A DNA stretch of 38,671 nucleotides from JANQKX01 sp039028695 (GTDB lineage: Bacteria; Pseudomonadota; Alphaproteobacteria; Kiloniellales; Kiloniellaceae), in assembly GCA_039028695.1 (NCBI GenBank), contig JBCCHN010000040.1, positions 1-38,671 on the forward strand, written 5' to 3'. This document shows, piece by piece, positions 24,585-33,267 of the stretch. The notes under the pieces were generated by a model, which did no database searches, was not told the DNA's origin, and was given only the letters and a program-made list of their open reading frames with translations. The position numbers were made by a program, and so were the translations under genes. The first letter of the stretch is position 1. Every line of letters starts with the position of its first letter.

Positions 24585-26471
24585 ATGCCAGAAACGGCGA
24601 CTGAATCTTTTGACATGGGGGGCGAGAGCTTCGCTGCCCTGCTTGATGAATCCCTCGGCCATTCCTCGCGCCTAGAGGGAACGGTCCTCAAAGGGACCAT
24701 TGTCTCCATTGAGGGTGACGCAGCCCTGATTGATGTGGGACTGAAATCCGAGGGCCGGGTGCCCTTGAAGGAATTCTCTGAAGCCGGCCAAATTCCGGAG
24801 TTGAAGGTCGGCGATGAGGTCGAAGTCTACCTAGAGCGTATGGAAAACAAGAACGGCGAGGCCATGCTCAGCCGTGACAAGGCGCGCCGTGAAGAGGCTT
24901 GGACCCAGCTTGAAAAAGCCTTCAACGATAACCAGCGGGTCACCGGCGTGATTTTCGGTCGGGTGAAGGGTGGTTTCACGGTCGACCTTTCCGGCGCGGT
25001 GGCATTCTTGCCCGGCAGCCAGGTGGACATTCGCCCCGTACGTGACGTGGGCCCGCTCATGGGCTCGCCACAGCCCTTCCAGATCCTTAAAATGGATCGC
25101 TCGCGGGGCAACATCGTGGTCTCACGGCGAGCGGTGTTGGAAGAGACTCGCGCCGAACAGCGATCCGAACTGGTGGCCAACCTCAAAGAGGGCCAGGTGC
25201 TGCAGGGCGTGGTCAAGAACATCACCGACTACGGCGCCTTCGTGGATCTGGGCGGCGTGGACGGCCTGTTGCACGTCACGGACATCTCCTGGAAGCGGAT
25301 CAATCACCCCAGTGAAAGCCTCACCATCGGCCAGCAGGTGGACGTGCAGGTCATTCGCTTCAACTCGGAGACCCAGCGCATCAGCCTGGGCATGAAGCAG
25401 TTGGAGGCCGACCCCTGGGAAGGCGTCTCGGCGAAGTATCCCATCGGCGCCAAGTTCATGGGTCGGGTCACCAACATTACCGACTACGGTGCCTTTGTGG
25501 AGCTGGAGGCCGGTATCGAAGGCCTGGTTCACGTCTCGGAAATGAGCTGGACCAAGAAAAATGTTCACCCGGGCAAAATCGTTTCCACGTCACAAGAAGT
25601 GGAAGTCATGGTTCTGGATGTGGATCAGCAAAAGCGGCGCATCAGCCTGGGTCTGAAGCAATGCGGTGCGAACCCCTGGGACGCCTTTGTGGAAAACTAT
25701 CCCGTTGGCAGCGAGATCGACGGCGAAATCAAAAACATCACCGAATTCGGTCTTTTTGTCGGCTTGCCTGGCGACATCGACGGGATGGTGCACTTTTCCG
25801 ATCTGGATTGGCATCTGCCCGGCGAGGAAGCGGTTAAGGAACACAACAAGGGCGACATGGTCAAAGTAAAGGTGCTGGACGTTGATGTGGAAAAAGAACG
25901 CATCAGTCTGGGTATCAAGCAACTGGAGGACGACCCCTTCGAAGGCGCGGCGCAAAACCTGAAAAAAGGTGCCGTGGTCACCTGTACCGTGCATCAGGTT
26001 CAGGACAACGGCATCGAGGTTCAGCTGAGCGACGGTGCGATCGGCTTTATCCGCAAATCTGAATTATCCAGGGACCGCAGCGAGCAGCGGCCCGATCGTT
26101 TTGCGGTCGGCGAAAAGCTGGATGCCCGCATCACGACCATCGATTCGAAAACCCGCAAAATCTCACTGTCCATCAAGCAGCGTGAAATTGCCGAGGAAAA
26201 AGAAGCAGTTGCGGAATACGGGTCATCGGAATCAGGGGCCAGCCTGGGCGATATCTTGGGAGCGGCCTTTAGCAAGGCGGCTCAGGAGCGTGAGGCCGAG
26301 AGCACTCCTGAAGAAAGCCCAGCCGAAGAGCAGGCTGCGGAAGCCGCCGAATCAGAGGCGGCTGAGGCATCTGATGATAGTGCGGGCCAGGATGGTTCCG
26401 ACACCGAATCTAAGGCTGATTCCGAAGCCGAGGCTGAGGCGCCGGCCGAGGAGGAGGATAAGAGTAAATAA
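24585..26471 (+). CDS. rpsA: 30S ribosomal protein S1
   Basis: A 628-residue translation-initiation protein with six S1 RNA-binding domains at about 32-98, 116-182, 200-269, 286-355, 373-443 and 460-530. Domains 3 and 4 are the most canonical (NITDYGAFVDLGGVDGLLHV; NITDYGAFVELEAGIEGLVH). It recruits mRNA to the small subunit. After the common alphaproteobacterial end (SLGDILGAAFSKAAQE) there is an extra tail of about 65 residues made almost only of E, A, S, D and P, making the protein longer than the usual 550-570. AAGGAAAACG gives the ribosome site. The gene is closed by a strong terminator, so ihfB is likely transcribed separately. Confidence 0.97.
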   Translation: MPETATESFDMGGESFAALLDESLGHSSRLEGTVLKGTIVSIEGDAALIDVGLKSEGRVPLKEFSEAGQIPELKVGDEVEVYLERMENKNGEAMLSRDKARREEAWTQLEKAFNDNQRVTGVIFGRVKGGFTVDLSGAVAFLPGSQVDIRPVRDVGPLMGSPQPFQILKMDRSRGNIVVSRRAVLEETRAEQRSELVANLKEGQVLQGVVKNITDYGAFVDLGGVDGLLHVTDISWKRINHPSESLTIGQQVDVQVIRFNSETQRISLGMKQLEADPWEGVSAKYPIGAKFMGRVTNITDYGAFVELEAGIEGLVHVSEMSWTKKNVHPGKIVSTSQEVEVMVLDVDQQKRRISLGLKQCGANPWDAFVENYPVGSEIDGEIKNITEFGLFVGLPGDIDGMVHFSDLDWHLPGEEAVKEHNKGDMVKVKVLDVDVEKERISLGIKQLEDDPFEGAAQNLKKGAVVTCTVHQVQDNGIEVQLSDGAIGFIRKSELSRDRSEQRPDRFAVGEKLDARITTIDSKTRKISLSIKQREIAEEKEAVAEYGSSESGASLGDILGAAFSKAAQEREAESTPEESPAEEQAAEAAESEAAEASDDSAGQDGSDTESKADSEAEAEAPAEEEDKSK

Positions 26472-26488
26472 CCTTGTCCAGATAAGTT

Positions 26489-26540
26489 GGGCCTCAAGAG
26501 GCCCTGCCAAAGGAGCCCGGCTGAAAGGCCGGGCTTTTTT
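26489..26540 (+). terminator. Rho-independent terminator after rpsA
   Basis: AGCCCGGC (26514-26521) pairs with GCCGGGCT (26528-26535) around a 6-nt loop and runs into six T residues. A smaller GGGCCTC-AA-GAGGCCC hairpin (26489-26504) lies just before it. The pair sits 18-69 nt past the rpsA stop. Confidence 0.9.
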
Positions 26541-26815
26541 GCTCGCTGGCGGGACCATGAGCTTCTCGGAGTCCGATTTAAAAATTCCTTTATTCTGAAA
26601 GGGTTATCCTTGACGCTTTTGCATGGCTCTGGCACCTTAAAAGACACAAAAATGGTTGCCGATTTAAAGCCTTCCCATAGGCAAAGGGAAATAAGCGCCT
26701 GGAAAAGGTGCGAGATTTGAACCGGAGCCGCAGAAAGGCACAGATTTAATCGTCGCCAAGGGGGGTTCGCCAAAGCAATGGGGGAGTCGGCCCGGGCGTG
26801 GCAGGGATAGGAAAG
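26541..26815 (+). promoter_or_regulatory. Gap between rpsA terminator and ihfB; candidate promoter
   Basis: No gene is visible in this 275-nt stretch. A TTGACG box (26610-26615) resembles a sigma-70 -35 element, but the sequence 17-18 nt later is a poor -10. The 9-mer CGATTTAAA occurs twice, in the first and second halves of the gap. Since the terminator closes rpsA, an ihfB promoter should lie here. Confidence 0.35.
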
Positions 26816-27103
26816 ATGACGAAATCTGAGCTCATTCAGCATATTGCCGATCTTAATCCCCACCTCTATCACAGAGATGTGGAGCGTATTATCTCAACGA
26901 TTTTTGACGAAATCTCCGCTGCTTTGGCCCGCGGTGACCGGGTCGAGCTGCGCGGATTTGGTGCTTTTTCGGTGAAAAAGCGAGACGCCCGCGTTGGTCG
27001 CAATCCGCGCACCGGCGACGCCGTTCAGGTTTCGGAAAAGCATATTCCTTTTTTCAAAACCGGAAAGCATCTGCGCGAGCGATTGAATAGTGGCGGTGAA
27101 TAA
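26816..27103 (+). CDS. ihfB: Integration host factor subunit beta
   Basis: A 95-residue DNA-bending protein of the HU/IHF fold: N-terminal helices (MTKSELIQHIADLNPHLYHR), the strand GDRVELRGFGAFSVKKRDAR, and the beta-arm RNPRTGDAVQV, whose proline intercalates into DNA. FKTGKHLRERLN is typical of the beta subunit. It pairs with IhfA (not in this window) to bend DNA at specific sites. The frame opens at GTG 26798, but ATG 26816, preceded by ATAGGAAAG, gives the family N-terminus. The position after rpsA and before lapA is conserved in Proteobacteria. Confidence 0.95.
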   Translation: MTKSELIQHIADLNPHLYHRDVERIISTIFDEISAALARGDRVELRGFGAFSVKKRDARVGRNPRTGDAVQVSEKHIPFFKTGKHLRERLNSGGE

Positions 27104-27232
27104 AAGACTCCTCTGCGGCCACCTTTAATAGGGGTGGAGTGGTCGTGACGAAGTCATTGGGAAGCAGCTTGGAGCGGCCTTTTTTGAGGCGTCGCTTTGG
27201 GAAACACTGCTAAAGGGAATGCGGACAATCCG

Positions 27233-27571
27233 ATGAAATATGTTCTTTGGATTATTTCTTTGCCATTGACCATCGTGATCGTGGTCTTTGCGCTGGCCAA
27301 CCAGCAATCAGCGACGATCGATCTCTGGCCTTTTGGTTTGACTGTCCCCGCGCCGGTTTATCTCATTGTCCTTTTGTCCCTTCTGGTCGGCTTTTTGCTG
27401 GGGGGCTTGGTGGCCTGGCTTTCGGCCGGACGGGCCCGCTCCAACGCGCGCCACGCCCGCCACGAGGCTCAGGCTCTGTCTCGGGAGAACGATCGCTTAA
27501 AGAAGCAGTCGTCTAAGGGCACCGACGGTCCTGAAACCGCCGGACTTCCGGCCGTATCGTCTGGCGCCTAG
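27233..27571 (+). CDS. lapA: LapA domain-containing inner-membrane protein
   Basis: A 112-residue protein with two hydrophobic helices (about 2-22, and 38-62 including LIVLLSLLVGFLLGGLVAWL), then a basic, coiled-coil-like cytoplasmic tail (ARHEAQALSRENDRLKKQ). The FALANQQSATIDLWPF loop between the helices is the DUF1049/LapA signature. In E. coli LapA works with LapB in controlling LPS synthesis through FtsH and LpxC; lapB is not seen here. The frame opens at TTG 27197, but ATG 27233 (MKYVLWIISL) is the family start. It follows ihfB by 129 nt. Confidence 0.85.
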   Translation: MKYVLWIISLPLTIVIVVFALANQQSATIDLWPFGLTVPAPVYLIVLLSLLVGFLLGGLVAWLSAGRARSNARHARHEAQALSRENDRLKKQSSKGTDGPETAGLPAVSSGA

Positions 27572-27650
27572 GAAGCGGGATCGCGGCCCCGACCAGTGAG
27601 AATCGGGTCCTTGCGAAATTATCTCCATCGGATCATAACGTGCCTAAATT

Positions 27651-27711
27651 TTGCTGACGGCTTGGCTCTAGGTTCCTTCGCTTTGTTGGGTTCTTGGGTG
27701 GCCGTCGGCAA
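27651..27711 (+). promoter_or_regulatory. Inverted repeat upstream of pyrF
   Basis: TTGCTGACGGC (27651-27661) and GCCGTCGGCAA (27701-27711) are complementary at 10 of 11 positions, 39 nt apart, ending 42 nt before the pyrF ATG. It could be a leader stem or a paired operator. No T run follows, so it is not a terminator. Confidence 0.35.
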
Positions 27712-27753
27712 AGCTCTTGTCTCTGGCAGGCTCAGAAGGGTGAGTTTTGGATT

Positions 27754-28485
27754 ATGACGGTTGCGTCGAACCCGGTTTTTGTAGCGATCGATACCCCGGA
27801 TCAGGCTATGGCTCGGGCCCTGGCGATAGCCCTGGTGCCCCATGTGGGTGGCATCAAGATCGGTAAGGAGTTTTTTACCAGCTTGGGCCCGGCCGCGGTG
27901 CGAGACACTGTCGGGGACGCGGCCTTGTTTTTGGATCTGAAATTCCACGACATCCCGAACACGGTCGCCGGCGCGGTTCGGGCGGCGGTTGGTCTACAGC
28001 CTCGATTGCTTACCATTCACGCCGGCGGCGGCCGGGCCATGATGGAAGCGGCCGCCCAAGCGGCTGAAGAAGCGGCCGGAGCTGTCGGATGCCCGCGGCC
28101 GAAAGTGGTTGCGGTGACCGTTCTTACCAGTTTATCGGATCGGGATATGCAGGATGTGGGCTTTACCGGATCGGCCGATGAGATGGTGCTTCGCTTGGCC
28201 CAATTGGCGCAAGACAGCGGCATTGATGGCGTGGTCTGCTCTCCCCGGGAGATTGAGGCCATCCGCAAAGTCTGCGGCGATGAGTTTCACCTGGTGGTGC
28301 CGGGCATCCGACCGGCGGGATCAGACGCCGGTGACCAAAAGCGTGTCATGACTCCTCGCCAAGCCTTGGATGCTGGCGCCAGCGTCCTGGTGATCGGCCG
28401 CCCCATAACAGGGGCTGCTGATCCGGTGGCCGCAGCCCAGGAAATCAAGCATGACTTGGGTCTTTATGAATTGGATTCTGAGTAA
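27754..28485 (+). CDS. pyrF: Orotidine 5'-phosphate decarboxylase
   Basis: A 243-residue (beta/alpha)8 enzyme that makes UMP from OMP, the last step of pyrimidine synthesis. The catalytic DLKFHDIPNTV (Asp61, Lys63, Asp66) is intact. Asp13 in VAIDTP, VVPGIRP and the phosphate-binding VIGRPIT near the end also match. The frame opens upstream at 27694, but ATG 27754 is the family start, with a GAAGGGTGAG ribosome site. An unknown membrane protein gene follows after 11 nt and then trpF, so pyrF probably leads a transcript that runs into tryptophan genes. Confidence 0.96.
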   Translation: MTVASNPVFVAIDTPDQAMARALAIALVPHVGGIKIGKEFFTSLGPAAVRDTVGDAALFLDLKFHDIPNTVAGAVRAAVGLQPRLLTIHAGGGRAMMEAAAQAAEEAAGAVGCPRPKVVAVTVLTSLSDRDMQDVGFTGSADEMVLRLAQLAQDSGIDGVVCSPREIEAIRKVCGDEFHLVVPGIRPAGSDAGDQKRVMTPRQALDAGASVLVIGRPITGAADPVAAAQEIKHDLGLYELDSE

Positions 28486-28496
28486 GCGGACGTGAT

Positions 28497-29360
28497 ATGA
28501 GCCATATCCCCCCACAACAAGCCCTGCGGGGCCTTCCCATTGGTGAGACCTTTTCCAAGGCCTACAGGAGTCTTTTTGACAACCTGCGCCATTTCCCCAA
28601 GGCGCTGTTTTTCCCCATTCTGCTGAGCATCGGTCTTAGCATCGCCTTTTCCGGCTTCATTTTCACCAATGATTCGCTGCCGGACACCGGCGGGGCAGAG
28701 CTCGGCTTTTCCTTGGAGTTTTTGGCTCTGCAGCTGCTCAGCGCTGTGCCCTATGCCCTCTTTACCACGGCGTGGCATCGCCTGGTCCTTTTTGGCGCAG
28801 ATCAAGAGCCGCCCAGCCTCATGCCCCATTGGCATCGTCGGCATACCCGTATGTTGCTGACCCTCTTGGCGGTGAACATCGCTTGGGCCTTGCCGGTTTT
28901 TGGAATTTTGGCGATCTGGTATCCGGCGGCGGAACCCTACTTCAATGCGGTCCTCGCCGGCACCACACCGGATCAAATTGATCCCCAGGTTGCTGCGGGA
29001 GCCTTACCCTTGCTTGGGGCCATGTCGGTTTGGGGCTTCCTCGCTCTTTTTCTCTTTTTGCGGATCAGCTTCGTCTTTCCCGCCATCGCCGCCGACGAAA
29101 GCTACGGCGTCGGGGACGCCTGGCGCCACACACGGGGCCAGGGCTTTCGGCTGATCGTGGTCTTTTTCGCGATTTCCCTTCCGGTTTTTTTCGTGAGCGC
29201 TCTCTTGGTCGGGCTGCCCTTTGTCAGTCTGGTGATCAACTATCTATTGATCGCCTTGTGGACCGGATTGTTTTCCACTGCTTTTCGCCATTCCACCGGT
29301 TGGATTCCCGATGCACCGACCGCGCCTGTGCCTTGGGACGGGGATCGCGATGACGGTTGA
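28497..29360 (+). CDS. Polytopic membrane protein of unknown function
   Basis: A 287-residue protein with about six hydrophobic segments, around residues 37-57, 72-90, 119-142, 166-192, 215-240 and 242-258. It starts with a soluble amphipathic region (ETFSKAYRSLFDNLRHFPKA) like that of bacterial glycerophosphodiester-phosphodiesterase membrane-domain proteins, but no enzyme motif is present. A polar loop with DESYGVGDAWRHTRGQG lies between helices 4 and 5. I cannot assign a function. It sits between pyrF (11 nt before) and trpF, whose start lies inside its last codons (11-nt overlap), so it is tightly bound to both genes in expression. Confidence 0.7.
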   Translation: MSHIPPQQALRGLPIGETFSKAYRSLFDNLRHFPKALFFPILLSIGLSIAFSGFIFTNDSLPDTGGAELGFSLEFLALQLLSAVPYALFTTAWHRLVLFGADQEPPSLMPHWHRRHTRMLLTLLAVNIAWALPVFGILAIWYPAAEPYFNAVLAGTTPDQIDPQVAAGALPLLGAMSVWGFLALFLFLRISFVFPAIAADESYGVGDAWRHTRGQGFRLIVVFFAISLPVFFVSALLVGLPFVSLVINYLLIALWTGLFSTAFRHSTGWIPDAPTAPVPWDGDRDDG

Positions 29361-29997
29361 GGTGAAAATTTGCGGACTGTCCACGGCCGAGACAGTCACG
29401 GCGGCTTGCGACGGCGGGACTCGCTGGGTGGGCTTTAATTTTTTTCCCAAAAGTCCGCGCTACGTATCAGCCGCGCATGCGGGCGATCTTGCCCCCTTGG
29501 TGCCGCCTCATGTGGGTAAGGTGGCGGTCCTGGTGGATCCGGACGATCGCCTGATTGGGGAAATTTTGGATCGGGCCGACATGGACCTGCTTCAGCTTCA
29601 TGGCGCGGAAACGCCAGCACGAGCTGCTGAGATTCGCAAGACATTCGGGTTGCCGGTGATGAAGGTCCTAAGTGTCGCTGGCTCCGAAGACCTCCAGAGC
29701 GTTGCATCCTATTTGCCGGTGGTGGACCGCTTGATGTTTGATGCCAAAGCGCCGGCGCCGGGCCCGCATAGCCTGCCGGGCGGCAATGCTATCACCTTTG
29801 ATTGGACGCTTCTGGCCGGCCGGAACTGGCCTCTATCTTGGATGTTGGCCGGTGGGCTGACGACCGCGAATATGGCTGAAGCGGTGCGGATCTCAGGCGC
29901 CGAGACGATTGATGTTTCCTCGGGCGTGGAAGAGTCTCGGGGGGTGAAATCGGTACAAATGATTGCCGATTTTCTTGCTAAAGCGAGGACGTTGTAA
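29350..29997 (+). CDS. trpF: Phosphoribosylanthranilate isomerase
   Basis: A 215-residue (beta/alpha)8 enzyme of tryptophan synthesis, doing the Amadori rearrangement of N-phosphoribosyl anthranilate. The opening MTVEVKICGLS holds the catalytic Cys8. LLQLHGAE and MFDAKAPA, which carries the general-acid aspartate, are standard, as are WMLAGGLTTANMAEAV and IDVSSGVEESRGVKS for phosphate binding. The ATG at 29350 overlaps the upstream membrane-protein gene; the longer frame from 29311 is not family-like. A 119-nt gap separates it from trpB; the order trpF-trpB-trpA is the usual alphaproteobacterial one. Confidence 0.96.
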   Translation: MTVEVKICGLSTAETVTAACDGGTRWVGFNFFPKSPRYVSAAHAGDLAPLVPPHVGKVAVLVDPDDRLIGEILDRADMDLLQLHGAETPARAAEIRKTFGLPVMKVLSVAGSEDLQSVASYLPVVDRLMFDAKAPAPGPHSLPGGNAITFDWTLLAGRNWPLSWMLAGGLTTANMAEAVRISGAETIDVSSGVEESRGVKSVQMIADFLAKARTL

Positions 29998-30116
29998 GCC
30001 GCGCATGCCCGACGCAAAGGCTTGAAAAACCTTGTCGGGGTGACAATTCTCTCCATTGCGGCAAGGCCGGGAATGGGGCAGAGTCCGCGCCAATTCGATA
30101 GTCACAAAAGCTAAAA

Positions 30117-31355
30117 ATGAGTGGAGTCATGGAACGCCCTAATTCCTTTCGAACCGGGCCCGATGAGCAAGGTCATTTCGGTATTTTCGGTGGCCGCTAT
30201 GTGGCAGAGACCTTAATGCCGCTCATCTTGGCCGTAGAAAAAGCCTATAACGAGGCGACGGCGGACCCGAGCTTTCAAGCCGAATTCGATTATTACGCCA
30301 AGCATTATGTGGGTCGCCCCAGCCCCCTCTATTTCGCGGAACGCCTCTCTGACGAACTGGGCGGTGGGCCGGGCCGTGGCGCGAAGATTTATTTCAAGCG
30401 GGATGAGCTGAACCACACCGGATCTCACAAGGCCAATAACGTTCTCGGACAGATCCTCTTGGCACGGCGCATGGGCAAAACCCGCATCATCGCAGAGACG
30501 GGGGCCGGCCAGCACGGTGTGGCCACCGCAACCTTTTGTGCTCTTTTTAATCTGCCTTGCGTCATCTACATGGGCCAGACGGATATCGAGCGCCAGGCGC
30601 CGAATGTCTTTCGCATGCGCCTTTTGGGGGCCGAGGTTCGCGCCGTGACAAGCGGTACTGGTACCTTAAAAGATGCCATGAACGATGGTCTGCGCGACTG
30701 GGTCGCCAATGTGGAAAATACCTTCTACATCATCGGCACCGTTGCCGGACCCCATCCCTATCCTTCCATGGTGCGGGACTTTCAATCCATCATCGGCCGG
30801 GAGGTTCGCGAGCAAATCATGGAGGCCGAGGGTCGTCTGCCCGATAGCCTGGTGGCCTGTATTGGCGGCGGCTCGAATGCCATGGGTCTTTTCCACCCCT
30901 TCCTGGACGACCAGGAGGTTGAGATCTATGGCGTTGAAGCGGCGGGGCGCGGCGTCGATACGGGCGAGCACGCAGCCTCGCTCACCGGCGGACAGCCCGG
31001 CGTGCTGCACGGCAATCGGACCTACCTCCTGCAAAACGACGATGGCCAGATCGAAGACGCCTTCTCAATCTCGGCGGGTTTGGATTACCCGGGCATCGGG
31101 CCGGAACACAGCTGGCTGCACGAATTGGGGCGGGTTAATTATGTGTCGGCCACCGATCAGGAAGCCTTGGAGGCTTTCCAGCTCTGCTCGCGGGTTGAAG
31201 GCATTATTCCGGCCCTGGAGCCGGCCCACGCTTTGGCTTATGTGCGCAAGCTGGCGCCCACATTGGATCGGGAGCACCTCTTGGTGATGAACCTGTGCGG
31301 TCGGGGCGACAAGGACGTTTTCACCGTCGCCGAAGCCTTGGGCGTCGAGATTTAG
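30117..31355 (+). CDS. trpB: Tryptophan synthase beta chain
   Basis: A 412-residue PLP enzyme that condenses indole with serine. The PLP lysine is Lys105 in NHTGSHKANNVLGQ; the loop AETGAGQHGVATA, the phosphate-binding CIGGGSNAMG and the C-terminal NLCGRGDKD are intact. The opening GHFGIFGGRYVAETLMPLI is typical. It forms the alpha2beta2 complex with TrpA, encoded 9 nt downstream. Two starts are possible, ATG 30117 and ATG 30129; neither has a well-spaced ribosome site. Confidence 0.97.
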   Translation: MSGVMERPNSFRTGPDEQGHFGIFGGRYVAETLMPLILAVEKAYNEATADPSFQAEFDYYAKHYVGRPSPLYFAERLSDELGGGPGRGAKIYFKRDELNHTGSHKANNVLGQILLARRMGKTRIIAETGAGQHGVATATFCALFNLPCVIYMGQTDIERQAPNVFRMRLLGAEVRAVTSGTGTLKDAMNDGLRDWVANVENTFYIIGTVAGPHPYPSMVRDFQSIIGREVREQIMEAEGRLPDSLVACIGGGSNAMGLFHPFLDDQEVEIYGVEAAGRGVDTGEHAASLTGGQPGVLHGNRTYLLQNDDGQIEDAFSISAGLDYPGIGPEHSWLHELGRVNYVSATDQEALEAFQLCSRVEGIIPALEPAHALAYVRKLAPTLDREHLLVMNLCGRGDKDVFTVAEALGVEI

Positions 31356-31364
31356 GGGGCGACC

Positions 31365-32216
31365 ATGAGTGAATCCTATTTGAACCCGGACCGCTTGCCG
31401 GCGCGTTTCGCCGTCCTCAAAAAAGCGGGTCGAGGCGGATTTGTAACCTTCTTGACCGCTGGGGATCCCAACCCGGAGTACTCGCGAGAGATCCTTTTTG
31501 GATTGCCGGCGGCCGGTGCGGACATCATAGAGCTGGGCATGCCCTTTTCCGACCCCATGGCGGACGGCCCTTCCATTCAGGCGTCGTCGTTGCGGGCCTT
31601 AAAGGCAGGGATGACCCTGCGCAAGACCGTCGAGATGGTGGCGGACTTTCGCCAGCAAGATCAGGACACCCCGGTGATCTTGATGGGCTACTACAATCCC
31701 ATCTATCGCTATGGGGTGGATGATTTTTTGCAAGACGCGGCGCGCGCCGGTGTGGACGGTTTGATCATTGTTGACCTGCCGCCGGAGGAGGATGGGGAGC
31801 TTTGCTTGCCCGCGCGGGACGCCGGGCTGCACTGGATCCGATTGGCCACGCCCACCTCGGACGATGCCCGGCTGGAAAAGGTCCTGAACCATGCCAGCGG
31901 TTTTGTTTACTACGTATCGATCATGGGCATCACGGGCACCAAGGCCGCTAGCAGGGAAGCCGTTTCCGAGGCTGTCGTCCGCCTAAGGGCCCACACGGAC
32001 CTGCCAATCGCTGTCGGCTTTGGCATTCGCGAACCCTCGCAGGCGGCCGAGGTGGCCTCGATTGCCGATGCGGCTGTGGTGGGCTCTGCCCTTGTTGACA
32101 GGGTGAAGGCCGGTCTGGATGATCAGGGCCTGCCAAGCGGCGATGTGACCTCCAGCGTTCTCTCCCTGGTCGAGGACTTGGCAAATGGGGTCAAATCGGG
32201 TCACAGTGGGGGTTAG
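31365..32216 (+). CDS. trpA: Tryptophan synthase alpha chain
   Basis: A 283-residue (beta/alpha)8 enzyme that cleaves indole-3-glycerol phosphate and channels indole to TrpB. Catalytic Glu56 and Asp67 lie in ELGMPFSDPMADG; ILMGYYNPIYRYG, DLPPEE and GITGTKAAS match the family. The start follows the trpB stop by 9 nt with a GGGGGCGACC ribosome region. A short hairpin then separates it from accD. Confidence 0.97.
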   Translation: MSESYLNPDRLPARFAVLKKAGRGGFVTFLTAGDPNPEYSREILFGLPAAGADIIELGMPFSDPMADGPSIQASSLRALKAGMTLRKTVEMVADFRQQDQDTPVILMGYYNPIYRYGVDDFLQDAARAGVDGLIIVDLPPEEDGELCLPARDAGLHWIRLATPTSDDARLEKVLNHASGFVYYVSIMGITGTKAASREAVSEAVVRLRAHTDLPIAVGFGIREPSQAAEVASIADAAVVGSALVDRVKAGLDDQGLPSGDVTSSVLSLVEDLANGVKSGHSGG

Positions 32217-32236
32217 CGGGATTTTTTGGCAGCTGG

Positions 32237-32260
32237 ATAGACCTTTAGGGAGTCTATTTT
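32237..32260 (+). terminator. Weak hairpin with T run between trpA and accD
   Basis: ATAGAC (32237-32242) pairs with GTCTAT (32252-32257) around a 9-nt loop and is followed by T residues. The stem is only six, mostly AT, pairs, so it may pause or partly end transcription after trpA. accD starts 37 nt later. Confidence 0.35.
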
Positions 32261-32296
32261 GGGCGGCCTGAAAGTTCGGAGGAGACAAAAGAGCCC

Positions 32297-33253
32297 ATGA
32301 ACTGGATTACAAACTACGTCCGGCCCAAAATTCAGGCGCTGGTGACCAAGCGGGATGTGCCCGACGACCTTTGGGAAAAGTGCGCCTCGTGCGGCCAGAT
32401 GATTTTTCATCGTGAGTTGGATGCCAATTTAAGGGTTTGCCCCCACTGCAACCATCACCTGCGCATCACCGCTCGCCGGCGCATGGAACTCCTGTTCGAT
32501 GACGGCGAGTTTGTAACCATCGAGTTGCCGGAGACCCCTCAGGATCCACTGAAATTTAAGGACCGCAAACGCTATGGAGAGCGCCTGAAGGACGCTTACA
32601 ACCAAAGCAAGGAAGACGAAGCGATCCTCGTGGCCCATGGCAAGATGGGCGGCATGCCGATCGTGATTGCCGGGTTCAATTTTAACTTTATGGCCGGTTC
32701 CATGGGGACCGCGGTAGGAGAAGGCCTGTTGGCCGCCGCTCGCCTTGCGGTCCTTCAGGAGGCCCCCATGATCGTCATCCCCTCCTCGGGCGGTGCGCGC
32801 ATGCAAGAGGGCATTCTTTCGCTTATGCAGATGCCGCGTTCAATCGTCGCGGTGAACATGGTGAGGGATGCGAAGTTGCCCTACATCGTGATCCTGACCG
32901 ATCCGACCACCGGAGGCGTGACGGCCTCCTTTGCCATGCTCGGTGATATCGCTCTTGCCGAACCGGGGGCAATCATCGGCTTTGCGGGTCAAAGGGTCAT
33001 TCAGGAAACCATCCGCGAGACCTTGCCGCCTGGCTTTCAGCGGTCCGAATATCTGCTGGAGCACGGCATGGTCGATATGGTGGTGAGCCGTGCCGAAATG
33101 CGGGATAAGCTGATTGGCGTTTTGCGCCTGCTGCTGGAAAAGGCGCCCAGTGGGAAGGTGATTCCCCTCAAGGAAAACGCCGAGGCCATTCAAGACGCTG
33201 AGATTGTGGAAGACGTGGACGCCGCGGAAACGGCACCCACAGCATCGTCCTGA
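32297..33253 (+). CDS. accD: Acetyl-CoA carboxylase carboxyltransferase subunit beta
   Basis: A 318-residue subunit that, with AccA, transfers the carboxyl group from biotin to acetyl-CoA to make malonyl-CoA. The N-terminal zinc ribbon holds Cys29, Cys32, Cys48 and Cys51 (CASCG..CPHCNHH). The crotonase-fold core shows GSMGTAVGE, SSGGARMQEG and PTTGGVTASFAMLGDI, and FAGQRVIQETIRE is typical. A tail of about 25 acidic residues follows. GGAGGAGAC gives the ribosome site. accD before folC is conserved in Proteobacteria. Confidence 0.97.
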   Translation: MNWITNYVRPKIQALVTKRDVPDDLWEKCASCGQMIFHRELDANLRVCPHCNHHLRITARRRMELLFDDGEFVTIELPETPQDPLKFKDRKRYGERLKDAYNQSKEDEAILVAHGKMGGMPIVIAGFNFNFMAGSMGTAVGEGLLAAARLAVLQEAPMIVIPSSGGARMQEGILSLMQMPRSIVAVNMVRDAKLPYIVILTDPTTGGVTASFAMLGDIALAEPGAIIGFAGQRVIQETIRETLPPGFQRSEYLLEHGMVDMVVSRAEMRDKLIGVLRLLLEKAPSGKVIPLKENAEAIQDAEIVEDVDAAETAPTASS

Positions 33254-33267
33254 CGGAGTGGCCGGAT

